The notes beneath the pieces are model-generated. The model was given only the letters and a program-made list of their open reading frames with translations, made no database searches and was not told the origin of the DNA. This document shows, in pieces, positions 26,022-34,218 of a stretch of 64,000 nucleotides of DNA; the first letter of the stretch is position 1, and each line of letters begins with the position of its first letter. The stretch lies in contig NZ_CP015079.1 in the NCBI RefSeq assembly GCF_001653335.1, positions 992,001 through 1,056,000 on the forward strand, in the 5' to 3' direction. This DNA is from Nocardioides dokdonensis FR1436 (GTDB lineage Bacteria > Actinomycetota > Actinomycetes > Propionibacteriales > Nocardioidaceae). The position numbers and the translations under genes were made by a program.

Positions 26022-26483
26022 ATGTCGACGGCCCCCACGCACCCTCTGCGGCTGCGGCTCGCAGCGCACCCGGGTCGCGACCACCTCGACGGTGGCTGGT
26101 GGCCGCACACCCGCGACCTGGCCTCGGAGCTGCGCCGGCTCGTCGACGGCCTCCCCACCGACCTCGCCCCGGTGGTCGGCGCACTCCACTCCCCGACCGA
26201 CTGGGACCACCCGCCCACCGGATCCCTGCAGGTCGCCGCAGGTCACGTCGACGTCGACCGCTTCCCGGATCCCGACCCTGCCCTGGTGCAGCTGACGCTG
26301 GCCGACGACACCGTCTGGCGGCTGCTCGTGGTGCCGCCGGACTTCAGCCCCGACCAGGGCGAGGAGGCGCTGCTGGCCGCGGCCACCAGCGGCAACCGCC
26401 ACGACGCCGCCGACCTGCTCGACACCGTCGAGGGCGGCTACGAGTCCCGCGTCGAGGACCACTGGCTGCCCGGCAGCAGCTGA
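26022..26483 (+). CDS. DUF5994-like protein
   Basis: 153 residues starting at an ATG 37 bp after the tRNA. The segment LRLAAHPGRDHLDGGWWPHTRDLASELRRLVDGLP, followed by WDHPPTGSLQVAAGHVDVDRFPDPDPALVQLTLADDTVWRLLVVPPDFSPDQGEEALLAAA, matches an actinobacterial family of small cytoplasmic proteins annotated as DUF5994. Function unknown. Possibly co-transcribed with the following DUF2461 gene. Confidence 0.72.
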   Translation: MSTAPTHPLRLRLAAHPGRDHLDGGWWPHTRDLASELRRLVDGLPTDLAPVVGALHSPTDWDHPPTGSLQVAAGHVDVDRFPDPDPALVQLTLADDTVWRLLVVPPDFSPDQGEEALLAAATSGNRHDAADLLDTVEGGYESRVEDHWLPGSS

Positions 26484-26514
26484 GGGCATCCGACCGCGAT
26501 CTAGGCTCTGGGCC

Positions 26515-27192
26515 ATGACTCCCCCACCGACGAGCCGGGCGAGCGCGCAGGCGGGCGCCGCGGAGTTCACCGGCTTCCCCGTCGCCGCCCTCGACTTCTA
26601 CGACGACCTCGAGGTCGACAACACCAGGTCGTTCTGGGAGGCCCACAAGGCGGTCTACGCCGAGTCGGTGCGCGCCCCGATGACCGCGCTGTGCACCGCG
26701 CTGGAGCCCGAGTTCGGCCAGGCCAAGATCTTCCGGCCCTTCCGCGACGTGCGCTTCGCCAAGGACAAGACGCCGTACAAGACCCACCAGGGGGCGTTCG
26801 TCCAGGTCGCTCCGGCCACCGGCTGGTACGTCGAGCTGTCGCCCCGCGGCCTGCGCACCGGGGCGGGGTTCTACGAGGCGGCCGGCACCCGCCTCGCGTC
26901 GTTCCGCGAGGCGGTGGCCCACGACCGCACCGGACCCGAGCTCGAGGGCCTGGTGGCCGGGCTGGTGGAGCAGGGCTTCGAGCTGGGCGGCGAGCGCCTC
27001 AAGACCTCACCACGCGGCTTCGACGCCGACCACGCGCGCATCGAGCTGCTGCGGCACAAGTCGCTGACCCTCGGTCGCTCGCACGGCTTCGAGCCGGTCA
27101 TCCACACCGCGGCCGCGCTCGACCTGGTGCGCGAGGACTGGCAGACCCTGCGCCCCCTCGTGGAGTGGCTGCAGCGGCACTGCCAGGACTGA
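26515..27192 (+). CDS. DUF2461 domain-containing protein
   Basis: 225 residues; FYDDLEVDNTRSFWEAHKAVYAESVRAPM, KIFRPFRDVRFAKDKTPYKTHQGAFV and WYVELSPRGLRTGAGFYEAAG match the conserved DUF2461 (TIGR02453) core. Function is not established. The 3' end lies beneath the convergent membrane-protein frame on the other strand, with 186 bp of overlap. Confidence 0.88.
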   Translation: MTPPPTSRASAQAGAAEFTGFPVAALDFYDDLEVDNTRSFWEAHKAVYAESVRAPMTALCTALEPEFGQAKIFRPFRDVRFAKDKTPYKTHQGAFVQVAPATGWYVELSPRGLRTGAGFYEAAGTRLASFREAVAHDRTGPELEGLVAGLVEQGFELGGERLKTSPRGFDADHARIELLRHKSLTLGRSHGFEPVIHTAAALDLVREDWQTLRPLVEWLQRHCQD

Positions 27193-27606
27193 CGCGACCG
27201 CCGGCGCACCGGCCCCGACGTCGCAGTAGTCCTCCCGCCCCCGGCGCTCCTGGTCGGGGCGGCAGTAGGAGTGCTCGCTCGCCCACACGACCCCGGCGAA
27301 GGACAGCACCGAGACCACCGGCACCGCGAGCGCCAGCGCGAGCAGGATGGGCCGGCGCATGCGCCGCACGACCGGCGGCAGGAACAGCGCGACGGCGAGC
27401 ACGAAGAGCCCACCTTGCAGCAGCCAGCCGCCGATCAGCAGCGCGCTCGTCGCCGAGCACGGCCCGCACGCAGCCGCGCTGCAGCTGTAGTCGTTGGTGC
27501 AGTCGGTCATCACCGCGAAGCCCAGGACGAAGGACCCGCCCGTCGCCAGGGCGCCGGTCACGAGGAGGCCAGGCACCCGGGCCAGGAGGAGAGTCGTGGA
27601 CGTCAT
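27007..27606 (-). CDS. Hypothetical membrane protein overlapping the DUF2461 gene
   Basis: 199 residues as read. The N-terminal 120 or so look real: three hydrophobic helices (LLVTGALATGGSFVLGFAVM, ALLIGGWLLQGGLFVLAVALFL and ILLALALAVPVVSVLSFAGVVWA) and a cysteine-rich loop (DCTNDYSCSAAACGPC). Beyond about residue 135 the frame passes antisense through the DUF2461 gene and its composition changes. Either the genes truly overlap tail to tail, or the original stop was lost by mutation. Family not recognised. Confidence 0.55.
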   Translation of the reverse strand: MTSTTLLLARVPGLLVTGALATGGSFVLGFAVMTDCTNDYSCSAAACGPCSATSALLIGGWLLQGGLFVLAVALFLPPVVRRMRRPILLALALAVPVVSVLSFAGVVWASEHSYCRPDQERRGREDYCDVGAGAPAVASVLAVPLQPLHEGAQGLPVLAHQVERGRGVDDRLEAVRATEGQRLVPQQLDARVVGVEAAW

Positions 27607-27654
27607 CGCACCACGGTGCCCCGGGCCGCGCCCTGCGGTCGTGAGCCCCGGTGC

Positions 27655-28140
27655 TCAGCTGCCGGCGGCGTACGTCGCCATCGTGCGCTCGGGCTCCCAG
27701 AAGGCGCGCATGGAGGTGACCAGGCCCTCGGCGTCGACGGTGTAGACCATCACCAGGTCGGTGTACGTCGAGCCGCCGTCGGCGAAGGCGGTGTGGATGG
27801 TCCCGACGTTGGCACAGGTCGAGCCGTTGGCGAACGAGTCGCGGATGACGAAGCGGAACGAGTCGATCGGCTCGATGGCCAGGCGCCAGAACGCGGCGAT
27901 CCCCTCGTGGCCGCGGTGGCCCGTGCCCTCCTCGTCGAACATGGACGGACCGACCGGGTCCTCGAGCAGGGCGTCGGGAGCGTAGACGGTGAGCCACTCG
28001 TCGAGGTCGCCCTTGGCGACCGCGGAGTAGGAGCGCATGGAGGCGAGGCGCGCCGGGTGCTCGTCGAGCGCGGCGTGCCACTCGACGGCGGACGAGCTGA
28101 TCGCGCTGGGTTGCGTGGCGCTGGGCTGGATGCTGGTCAT
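27655..28140 (-). CDS. NTF2-like / SnoaL-type ketosteroid isomerase-fold protein
   Basis: 161 residues; RSYSAVAKGDLDEWLTVYAPDALLEDPVGPSMFD, then GHEGIAAFWRLAIEPIDSFRFVIRDSFANGSTCANVGTIHTAF and a closing TDLVMVYTVDAEGLVTSMRAFWEP, give the cone-shaped NTF2 fold. An Asp sits in the usual pocket position (EDPVG). The ATG at 28140 is chosen. A near-perfect KstR-type operator stands 23 bp upstream, which makes a role in steroid or sterol side-chain metabolism plausible. The reaction itself is not evident. Confidence 0.82.
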   Translation of the reverse strand: MTSIQPSATQPSAISSSAVEWHAALDEHPARLASMRSYSAVAKGDLDEWLTVYAPDALLEDPVGPSMFDEEGTGHRGHEGIAAFWRLAIEPIDSFRFVIRDSFANGSTCANVGTIHTAFADGGSTYTDLVMVYTVDAEGLVTSMRAFWEPERTMATYAAGS

Positions 28141-28162
28141 GACCGGCATCGTAGGACCGAAC

Positions 28163-28176
28163 TGGAACATGTTCTA
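28163..28176. promoter_or_regulatory. KstR-type operator
   Basis: TGGAACATGTTCTA fits the TNNAACNNGTTNNA consensus of the actinobacterial steroid-catabolism repressor KstR, and the flanks extend the symmetry (ACTGGAACATGTTCTAGTG). It lies just upstream of the NTF2-like gene, the strand it most likely controls. Confidence 0.62.
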
Positions 28177-28287
28177 GTGCGACGTCGGGTCAGGCGCGCG
28201 CCGGAGCCGCGGACCGTCGTACGTCCGTCGCGCAGCCGACACCCCGGGTTCACCGGCCCGCCGCCGGGGCCTGCCAGCGTCCGGGTC

Positions 28288-29418
28288 ATGAGCAAGCGCA
28301 GGTTCGTCCTCCACGTCGGGCTCGAGCACAGCGGGGCCGACGGGCTCGCCGTCGGCCTAGCCGAGCACCGCGACCGGCTCGCCGAGCTGGGCGTGCGCTG
28401 CCCGGCCCGCCACCCCGACGAGTCGCGACGCGCCGCCATCGAGCTGCGCCGGCTGCACAAGAGCTGGGGCTACCACCGGCGTGAGGTCGAGGGCGCCTGG
28501 GCCGATCTGGTCCGACGCGCCCGCAAGCAGGGCGCCACCGCACACGCTGCGGTGGTCGTGAGCGAGGAGCTGCTCGCGGGCGCGTCGCCGGACCAGATCG
28601 CGCTGCTCCTGGACTCCCTGGGGGGCTTCGAGGTGCACGTCGTCGTGACGTTGCACGACCCGGCCTCCCAGCTCGTCGACGCCTGGGCCGCGTCCGTGCG
28701 GTGCGGCGGATCGCTGCCGCTGCGCCGCTACGCGCGCCGGGTGCTCGACCCGGGCCGCGAGACCGTCGAGGCCGGCGACTTCTGGGCGGCCCACGACGTC
28801 GGTCCGGTGTTGGAGCGCTGGGCCGGTGCGCTGCGGCGCAGCGACCGGGTGCACGTCGTGGTCCCGACCCCGGGCCAGGACCGCACCGAGTCCACGTGGC
28901 GGGTCGTCGCCGCACTGGCGGGCGTCGAGGCCGACGCCGTGGCGATGCGCGATCCCGAGCGGTCGACCCTGGGCCCGGCCGGGCTCAAGGTGCTGCGCCA
29001 CGTCAACCGGGCCGTGGACGAGCGGGCCCGGGTGCACGCCGCCCGGGCGGTGCTCCACGACCAGCTGCGCGCGCGGGTGCCGGGCAGCGCCGCCGGGTTG
29101 TCGTCGTCGTGGCACGAGGACCTCGTGGACCTCGCCGAGGCCTGGGCCAAGGCGCTGGCCGAGGGCGGCTACGACGTGACCGGCGCGACCGCCGACCTCG
29201 CGCCACCCTCCCCCTGGGCCACCGGGACGCCGTACGCCGCCGGCAGCAGCAGCACCGAGGAGCGGCTGACCGCGGCCACCGACGCGCTCGCCGACCTGCT
29301 GGTCGAGACGACCCGCCTGCGCGAGCACGCCGGCGACCTCGAGGCCCGGGTGGAGAAGCTGACGCGCAAGAAGGCCTCGCTCAAGGCGCGGCTCGCCACC
29401 GCCGTCGCCGCTTCCTAG
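28288..29418 (+). CDS. Sulfotransferase-fold-like protein with C-terminal coiled coil
   Basis: 376 residues. The start RRFVLHVGLEHSGADGLAVGLAEHRDRLAELGV resembles the 5'-phosphosulfate loop of sulfotransferases (HIGxxKTGTT), although the conserved KTGTT is degenerate (EHSGAD), so activity is doubtful. The middle (VSEELLAGASPDQIALLLDSLGGFEVHVVVTLHDPASQLVDAWAASV) has the expected alternating alpha/beta pattern. The last 50 residues are a Glu/Arg/Lys-rich coiled coil. Such proteins occur in actinobacterial cell-surface polysaccharide contexts, but no such genes adjoin it here. Confidence 0.62.
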   Translation: MSKRRFVLHVGLEHSGADGLAVGLAEHRDRLAELGVRCPARHPDESRRAAIELRRLHKSWGYHRREVEGAWADLVRRARKQGATAHAAVVVSEELLAGASPDQIALLLDSLGGFEVHVVVTLHDPASQLVDAWAASVRCGGSLPLRRYARRVLDPGRETVEAGDFWAAHDVGPVLERWAGALRRSDRVHVVVPTPGQDRTESTWRVVAALAGVEADAVAMRDPERSTLGPAGLKVLRHVNRAVDERARVHAARAVLHDQLRARVPGSAAGLSSSWHEDLVDLAEAWAKALAEGGYDVTGATADLAPPSPWATGTPYAAGSSSTEERLTAATDALADLLVETTRLREHAGDLEARVEKLTRKKASLKARLATAVAAS

Positions 29419-29439
29419 GCACAGGAGCCCGGACCAGGG

Positions 29440-29898
29440 TCAGTGCGACTGCCAGGCGTCCTCGTCGGCGGTCCGCTCGGTGACCTCCGAGGGCAGGTCG
29501 CGGTCCGCGAGCTCGCGGATGGAGACCTGCTCGAAGACGTCGCGCAGCGAGCGGCGCGCCGCGATCCACACGTGCTGGAGCACCTCGGCGGACTCGTTGT
29601 ACTCCACGGCCTCGGGGCGCAGCCCGTAGACCGAGACCAGCGGGCCGTCGACCGCCCGGATCACGTCGGCGACCGAGACGCCCGCCGCGTCGCGGGCCAT
29701 CCGCCAGCCTCCGGACTGGCCGCGCTGCGACATCACGACCCCGGCGCGGCGCAGGTCGGCGAGGATCGACTGGAGGAACCCGGTGGGGATGTCCTGCACG
29801 CGGCCGATCTCCTCGGCGCTCACCGCCTTGCCGTCCGTCCGGCCCGCCATCTCGATCAGCGCCCGCAGGGCGTAGTCGGACTTGGCGGAAACTCGCAT
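29440..29898 (-). CDS. Rrf2-family transcriptional regulator
   Basis: 152 residues with the typical N-terminus MRVSAKSDYALRALIEMAG, a winged helix (KAVSAEEIGRVQDIPTGFLQSILADLRRAGVVMSQRGQSGGWRMARDAAGVSVADVIRAVDGPL) and a long dimerisation helix. It has no cysteines, so the Fe-S cluster of IscR/NsrR-type members is absent and it must sense something else. Divergent from fadE5 across 173 bp. An imperfect palindrome CGAGT...ACTCG (29916-29935) just upstream could be its own operator. Confidence 0.88.
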   Translation of the reverse strand: MRVSAKSDYALRALIEMAGRTDGKAVSAEEIGRVQDIPTGFLQSILADLRRAGVVMSQRGQSGGWRMARDAAGVSVADVIRAVDGPLVSVYGLRPEAVEYNESAEVLQHVWIAARRSLRDVFEQVSIRELADRDLPSEVTERTADEDAWQSH

Positions 29899-29981
29899 GA
29901 GTCCAGTGTCTCAGACGAGTCGATCGATTCACTCGACTTACCCGACCACCGGGGGGTGACCGCTCTGCTTGCGGGCCAAGT

Positions 29982-30015
29982 TACTGACCCGTATAGTTGA
30001 AGTTACCGACCAGTA
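29982..30015. promoter_or_regulatory. Tandem operators upstream of fadE5
   Basis: Two copies of the AAGTTACYGACC core: TACTGACCCGTA (29982-29993) and TACCGACCAGTA (30004-30015), centres 22 bp apart, thus on the same face of the helix. They share the consensus TACYG-N2-CRGTA with the site before etfD at 19186. They end 57 bp before the fadE5 GTG. Binding by a TetR-family or the divergent Rrf2 regulator is possible; the shared site in front of etfD argues for a common lipid regulator. Confidence 0.58.
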
Positions 30016-30071
30016 CGACGCGCGTCGCACCCCGGTCCGGATCGAACCGCTACGACTAGAAGGTGGGGGCC

Positions 30072-31931
30072 GTGAGCCACTACAAGAGCAATCTGCGCGA
30101 CATCGAGTTCAACCTCTTCGAGGTGCTGGGCCGTGACCGGGTGCTGGGCACCGGCCCCTTCGGCGAGGTCGACAGCGACACCGCGCGAGAGATCCTCGCC
30201 GAGGTGGACCGGATGTCCCGCGAGGAGCTCGCGGCGTCGTATGAGGACAGCGACCGCAACCCGCCGGTCTTCGACCCCGAGACCAGCACCGCGCCGATCC
30301 CCGAGTCCTTCAAGAAGAGCTACCAGGCCTGGATGGACTCCGAGTTCTGGCGCCTGCAGATCAACGAGGAGCTCGGCGGCACCCCCGCCCCCTCGTCGCT
30401 GGTCTGGGCGCTCGGCGAGCTCGTCCTCGGTGCCAACGCGCCGGTGTGGATGTACGGCGCGGGCGCGCCGTTCGCCGGGGTCGTGCACCGCAACGGCAAC
30501 GACCGCGACAAGCGGATCGCCGAGATCATGGTGGAGCGCCAGTGGGGCTGCACGATGGTCCTGACCGAGCCCGACGCCGGCTCCGACGTGGGCGCCGGTC
30601 GCGCCAAGGCGACCCAGAACGACGACGGCTCGTGGAACATCGAGGGCGTCAAGCGCTTCATCACCTCCGCCGAGCACGACATGAGCGAGAACATCATGCA
30701 CCTGGTGCTCGCGCGTCCCGTGGGCGTCGAGGGCGTCGGCGGCCCCGGCACCAAGGGCCTCTCGCTCTTCCTGCTGCCGAAGCACCACTTCGACCACGAG
30801 ACCGGCGAGCTGACCGGCGAGCGCAACGGCGTCTACGTCACCGGCGTCGAGCACAAGATGGGCATCAAGGTCTCCAACACCTGCGAGGTCACCTTCGGCG
30901 AGAAGGAGCCGGCCAAGGGCTGGCTGCTCGGCGAGGTCCACAACGGCATCGCCCAGATGTTCCAGGTCATCGAGAACGCCCGGATGATGGTCGGCACCAA
31001 GGCCATCGCCACCCTCTCGACCGGCTACCTCAACGCACTCGAGTTCGCGAAGTCCCGCGAGCAGGGCGCCGACCTGACCCAGTCGGGCGACAAGACCGCT
31101 CCGCGCGTCACCATCACCCACCACCCCGACGTGCGCCGCTCGCTGATGGTGCAGAAGTCGTTCTCCGAGGCCATGCGCGCGCTGGTGTTCTACACCGCGA
31201 GCTGGCAGGACACCATCATGGTCGCCGAGCACGAGGGCACCATGGACAGCGAGGAGACCAAGCTCGCCGAGGCGGTCAACGACCTCCTGCTGCCGATCGT
31301 CAAGGGCTACGGCTCCGAGCGCTCGTGGGTGCTGCTGGGCACCGAGTCGCTGCAGACCCTCGGTGGCTCCGGCTTCCTGCAGGAGTACCCGATCGAGCAG
31401 TACGTCCGCGACGCGAAGATCGACACCCTCTACGAGGGCACCACCGCGATCCAGGGCCAGGACTTCTTCTTCCGCAAGATCGTCAAGGACCAGGGCAAGG
31501 CGCTGGGCCACCTCGCCGGCGAGATCCAGGCCTTCATCGACAGCGAGGCCGGCAACGGTCGCCTGAAGAACGAGCGCCAGCTGCTCGCCACGGCCCTCGA
31601 CGACGCCAACGCGATGGTCGGCCACCTCATCAACGACCTGATGAGCGCCCAGGACGAGATCCGCAACATCTACAAGGTGGGCCTCAACACCACCCGCCTG
31701 CTGATGGCGCTCGGCGACGTCGTGTGCGGCTGGCTGCTGCTGCGCGGCGCCGAGGTGGCGCTGGAGAAGCTCGCCGGCGACGTGTCCGCCAAGGACAAGC
31801 CGTTCTACGAGGGCAAGGTCGCCGCGGCGCAGTTCTTCGCCGCCTACAACCTGCCCAAGATCAGCGCCGAGCGCGCCATCGCCGAGGCCGTCGACCTCTC
31901 GCTGATGGACCTCGACGAGGCCGCGTTCTGA
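30072..31931 (+). CDS. fadE5: FadE5-like acyl-CoA dehydrogenase
   Basis: 619-residue FAD-dependent acyl-CoA dehydrogenase. It has the extended N-terminus ([25 protein letters not shown]) and C-terminal extension ending in LDEAAF that are characteristic of mycobacterial FadE5. The core has [64 protein letters not shown] and [41 protein letters not shown] (flavin and adenine contacts, catalytic Glu region). It feeds electrons to ETF and, through EtfD, to menaquinone. The AAGGTGGGG site supports the GTG at 30072. A strong hairpin terminator follows. Confidence 0.92.
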   Translation: MSHYKSNLRDIEFNLFEVLGRDRVLGTGPFGEVDSDTAREILAEVDRMSREELAASYEDSDRNPPVFDPETSTAPIPESFKKSYQAWMDSEFWRLQINEELGGTPAPSSLVWALGELVLGANAPVWMYGAGAPFAGVVHRNGNDRDKRIAEIMVERQWGCTMVLTEPDAGSDVGAGRAKATQNDDGSWNIEGVKRFITSAEHDMSENIMHLVLARPVGVEGVGGPGTKGLSLFLLPKHHFDHETGELTGERNGVYVTGVEHKMGIKVSNTCEVTFGEKEPAKGWLLGEVHNGIAQMFQVIENARMMVGTKAIATLSTGYLNALEFAKSREQGADLTQSGDKTAPRVTITHHPDVRRSLMVQKSFSEAMRALVFYTASWQDTIMVAEHEGTMDSEETKLAEAVNDLLLPIVKGYGSERSWVLLGTESLQTLGGSGFLQEYPIEQYVRDAKIDTLYEGTTAIQGQDFFFRKIVKDQGKALGHLAGEIQAFIDSEAGNGRLKNERQLLATALDDANAMVGHLINDLMSAQDEIRNIYKVGLNTTRLLMALGDVVCGWLLLRGAEVALEKLAGDVSAKDKPFYEGKVAAAQFFAAYNLPKISAERAIAEAVDLSLMDLDEAAF

Positions 31932-31953
31932 TCTGAGCCACCGCTCCACCACC

Positions 31954-31995
31954 GAGCCGTCGTCGGCCCCGCCCCGCGGGTGCCGGCGGCGGCTC
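31954..31995 (+). terminator. Terminator after fadE5
   Basis: A 14-bp stem with arms at 31954-31967 (GAGCCGTCGTCGGC) and 31982-31995 (GCCGGCGGCGGCTC), containing two G-T pairs, around a 14-base loop, 22 bases after the stop. Confidence 0.7.
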
Positions 31996-32053
31996 GTTGC
32001 GTGCCGCAACCCCACCTGCCGACCAGGCGGCGCCCGTCGGACATCCTGACGTG

Positions 32054-32410
32054 GTGACTGTGCGCATCGAGCCCCCCAACTCCGTGATCCTCGTGGTGGC
32101 TCGTGAGGACTTCACGCCGCCCTCCACCTTCGCCGGACGAACGTGCGCAGCCACCTCCGACTGCATCGCGATCGGCGTGCGGAGTGTCGATGACGGGGAG
32201 ACCGTCGTCTCCTTCGCCGCGCCCGGCCAGCGCCCTGACCTGATGGTCCTGGGCGAGTTCGTGGTCATCTCGGAGGGCAACCTGTCGGTCCGGAGCATCT
32301 ACAACCGCGAGCACCTGACCGCAGGGGTGGAGGTCGGGGCGGTGACGGTCGAGGTGCTCGGCAACGAGGCAGCGGAACCCGACGAGGTCGTCCTGGTCAT
32401 CCGCTCCTGA
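32054..32410 (+). CDS. Small hypothetical protein
   Basis: About 118 residues from one of three clustered GTG codons (32051, 32054, 32060). It looks beta-rich (NSVILVVAREDFTPPSTFAGRTCAATSDCIAIGVRSVDDGETVVSFAA, then VLGEFVVISEGNLSVRSIYNREHLTAGVEVGAVTVEVLG). A CAATSDC cysteine pair is present but no known motif. No good ribosome-binding site. Coding composition is close to that of its neighbours, so I keep it as a likely gene. Confidence 0.55.
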   Translation: MTVRIEPPNSVILVVAREDFTPPSTFAGRTCAATSDCIAIGVRSVDDGETVVSFAAPGQRPDLMVLGEFVVISEGNLSVRSIYNREHLTAGVEVGAVTVEVLGNEAAEPDEVVLVIRS

Positions 32411-32478
32411 GCAAGCGGCACGCTCGCTCAGGGCAGCCGCAACCGGTGCGACGCTCAGGGCCGGGTCGGTCGTGAGGT

Positions 32479-32507
32479 CATGACAGGTGTCATGGGCAGG
32501 TCGTGAC
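32479..32507. promoter_or_regulatory. Candidate response-regulator operator before the ABC/DesKR operon
   Basis: CATGAC-AGGT-GTCATG (32479-32494) is a perfect 6-bp inverted repeat, flanked by further GTCRTGA half-sites (GTCGTGAG just before, GTCGTGAC at 32500-32507). It sits 45-70 bp upstream of the operon start, where autoregulation by the NarL/DesR-type regulator encoded in the operon would be expected. Confidence 0.45.
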
Positions 32508-32551
32508 AACTCCCCCAGGCGTCGCGACGCGTCCGGACGCAGGCTGGAGCC

Positions 32552-33442
32552 ATGAGCACACGAGCGGTCCAGATGACCGGGCTGACCAAGACCTTCGCCG
32601 CGCCGGCCGGCACCCACGGCCCCCCGGTCACCGCCGTCGACGCGGTCGACCTGACGATCCGGCCCGGCGAGGTCGTCGCCTTCCTCGGCCCGAACGGCGC
32701 CGGGAAGACCACCACCGTCGACATGCTCCTGGGGCTGACCAGGCCCACCAGCGGCAGCGTCGAGGTGTACGGCACCTCCCCGCGTCGCGCGGTCGCTGCC
32801 GGCCGGGTCTCGGCGGTGCTGCAGACCGGCGGCCTGCTGCCCGACTTCACCGTCCGGGAGACGGTGCGCGCCATCGCCGCTCTGCACGGCCGACCCGACC
32901 GGGTCGACCACGTCATCGAGCGGGCCCGGCTGACCGGGCTGGCCGGGCGGCTGGTGCAGGCCTGCTCGGGCGGGGAGCAGCAGCGGCTGAAGTTCGCGCT
33001 GGCCCTGGTCGCCGACCCGGACCTGGTGGTCCTCGACGAGCCGACCACCGGCATGGACGTCGGCGCCCGCCGGGACTTCTGGGACACCATGCGCGCCGAC
33101 GCGGCGGACGGGCGCACCATCGTCTTCGCCACCCACTACCTCGCCGAGGCCGACGAGTTCGCCGACCGCACCGTGCTGATGGCGCGGGGCCGGATCGTCG
33201 CCGACGGTCCGACCGCCGACGTGCGCGCGGCGTACGGCGGGCGCACGCTCACCTTCCGCCCGCCCGCCGAGGTGGTGCACCCCCACGGCGTGGACCCCGC
33301 CTGGCTGGAGCAGGTGCGGACCAGCCTCGCCCCCCTCGGGATCACCGACCTCGACGTCTCCAGCGCCAGCCTCGAGGCGGCGTTCCTCGCCCTCACCGGC
33401 ACCCCCCAGCTCCAGGACACGGCCCAGGAGGCCCTGCGATGA
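32552..33442 (+). CDS. ABC transporter ATP-binding protein
   Basis: 296-residue DrrA-like ATPase subunit: Walker A GPNGAGKTTT, Q-loop VLQTGGLLPDFTV, signature CSGGEQQRLKFALAL, Walker B LVVLDEPTTGMD and switch FATHYLAEADEFADRTVLMARGRIV. The signature begins CSGGE, a minor variation on LSGGQ. It overlaps the permease gene by four bases (ATGA) and opens a four-gene operon with permease, histidine kinase and response regulator. Such ABC/DesKR operons often confer resistance to antimicrobial or membrane-active compounds; substrate is unknown here. Confidence 0.92.
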   Translation: MSTRAVQMTGLTKTFAAPAGTHGPPVTAVDAVDLTIRPGEVVAFLGPNGAGKTTTVDMLLGLTRPTSGSVEVYGTSPRRAVAAGRVSAVLQTGGLLPDFTVRETVRAIAALHGRPDRVDHVIERARLTGLAGRLVQACSGGEQQRLKFALALVADPDLVVLDEPTTGMDVGARRDFWDTMRADAADGRTIVFATHYLAEADEFADRTVLMARGRIVADGPTADVRAAYGGRTLTFRPPAEVVHPHGVDPAWLEQVRTSLAPLGITDLDVSSASLEAAFLALTGTPQLQDTAQEALR

Positions 33443-34218
33443 CCACCGTGACGGCAGCACCTCTCGCCTGGCGCTCACGTCTGCTGGCCTACGGCCGCCT
33501 CGACCTGCGCCGCCAGCTGCGCGACCGGATGGGGATGTTCTTCGCAGTCGCCCTGCCGGCGTTCCTCTTCGTCGTCTTCGGGCTCGGCGACGACGAGGCC
33601 TACGGCAGCGGCAACGTGGCGCTCTACGTGATGATCTCGATGGCGGCGTACGGCGCCGTCTCGGCCACCACCACGGTGGCCGGCTCGGCGGTCAACGAGC
33701 AGACCACCGGCTGGGGCCGCCAGCTGGCACTGACCCCCATCCCGCCGCTGACCTTCGTGGCGGTCAAGACCGCCGTGGCGATGGTGGTCGCGGCCGTCCC
33801 GATCGGGCTGGTCTACGCCATCGGCGCGGCCACCGGCGCCCGGGGGAACCTGGTCGACTGGGCCGCCAGCGCGGTCATCGTGTGGCTCGGCTCGGCCGTG
33901 TTCGCGCTCTACGGTCTGGCGGTGTGCCTGGTCTTCTCGGGCCAGAACGCCGCGAGCATCGCCTCCGGGCTGGTCGTGATCATGGCCTTCCTCGGCAACG
34001 TCTTCTCGCCCATGGACGGCCTGATCCTGGACATCGGTCGCTTCACCCCGCTCTACGGGTACGCCGGCCTGGCGCGCTACCCGTTGAGCGAGGGCTACCT
34101 GCCGATCGATGCCGGGAGGGACTCGGTCTGGCTGCTGCTGGCTAACGTGTCCGCGTGGACCGTGATCTTCGCAGCGCTGGCCGTGTGGGGGCTGCGTCGA
34201 CGCCGGGAGCGGGTGTGA
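33439..34218 (+). CDS. ABC-2 type transporter permease
   Basis: 259 residues with six hydrophobic segments (MFFAVALPAFLFVVFGLG, LYVMISMAAYGAVSATTTVAG, FVAVKTAVAMVVAAVPIGLVYAIG, WAASAVIVWLGSAVFALYGLAVCLVF, IASGLVVIMAFLGNVFSPM and LLLANVSAWTVIFAALAVWGL), the ABC-2 pattern. It partners the ATPase encoded upstream (ATGA overlap) and overlaps the kinase gene through GTGA. Confidence 0.9.
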   Translation: MTTVTAAPLAWRSRLLAYGRLDLRRQLRDRMGMFFAVALPAFLFVVFGLGDDEAYGSGNVALYVMISMAAYGAVSATTTVAGSAVNEQTTGWGRQLALTPIPPLTFVAVKTAVAMVVAAVPIGLVYAIGAATGARGNLVDWAASAVIVWLGSAVFALYGLAVCLVFSGQNAASIASGLVVIMAFLGNVFSPMDGLILDIGRFTPLYGYAGLARYPLSEGYLPIDAGRDSVWLLLANVSAWTVIFAALAVWGLRRRRERV

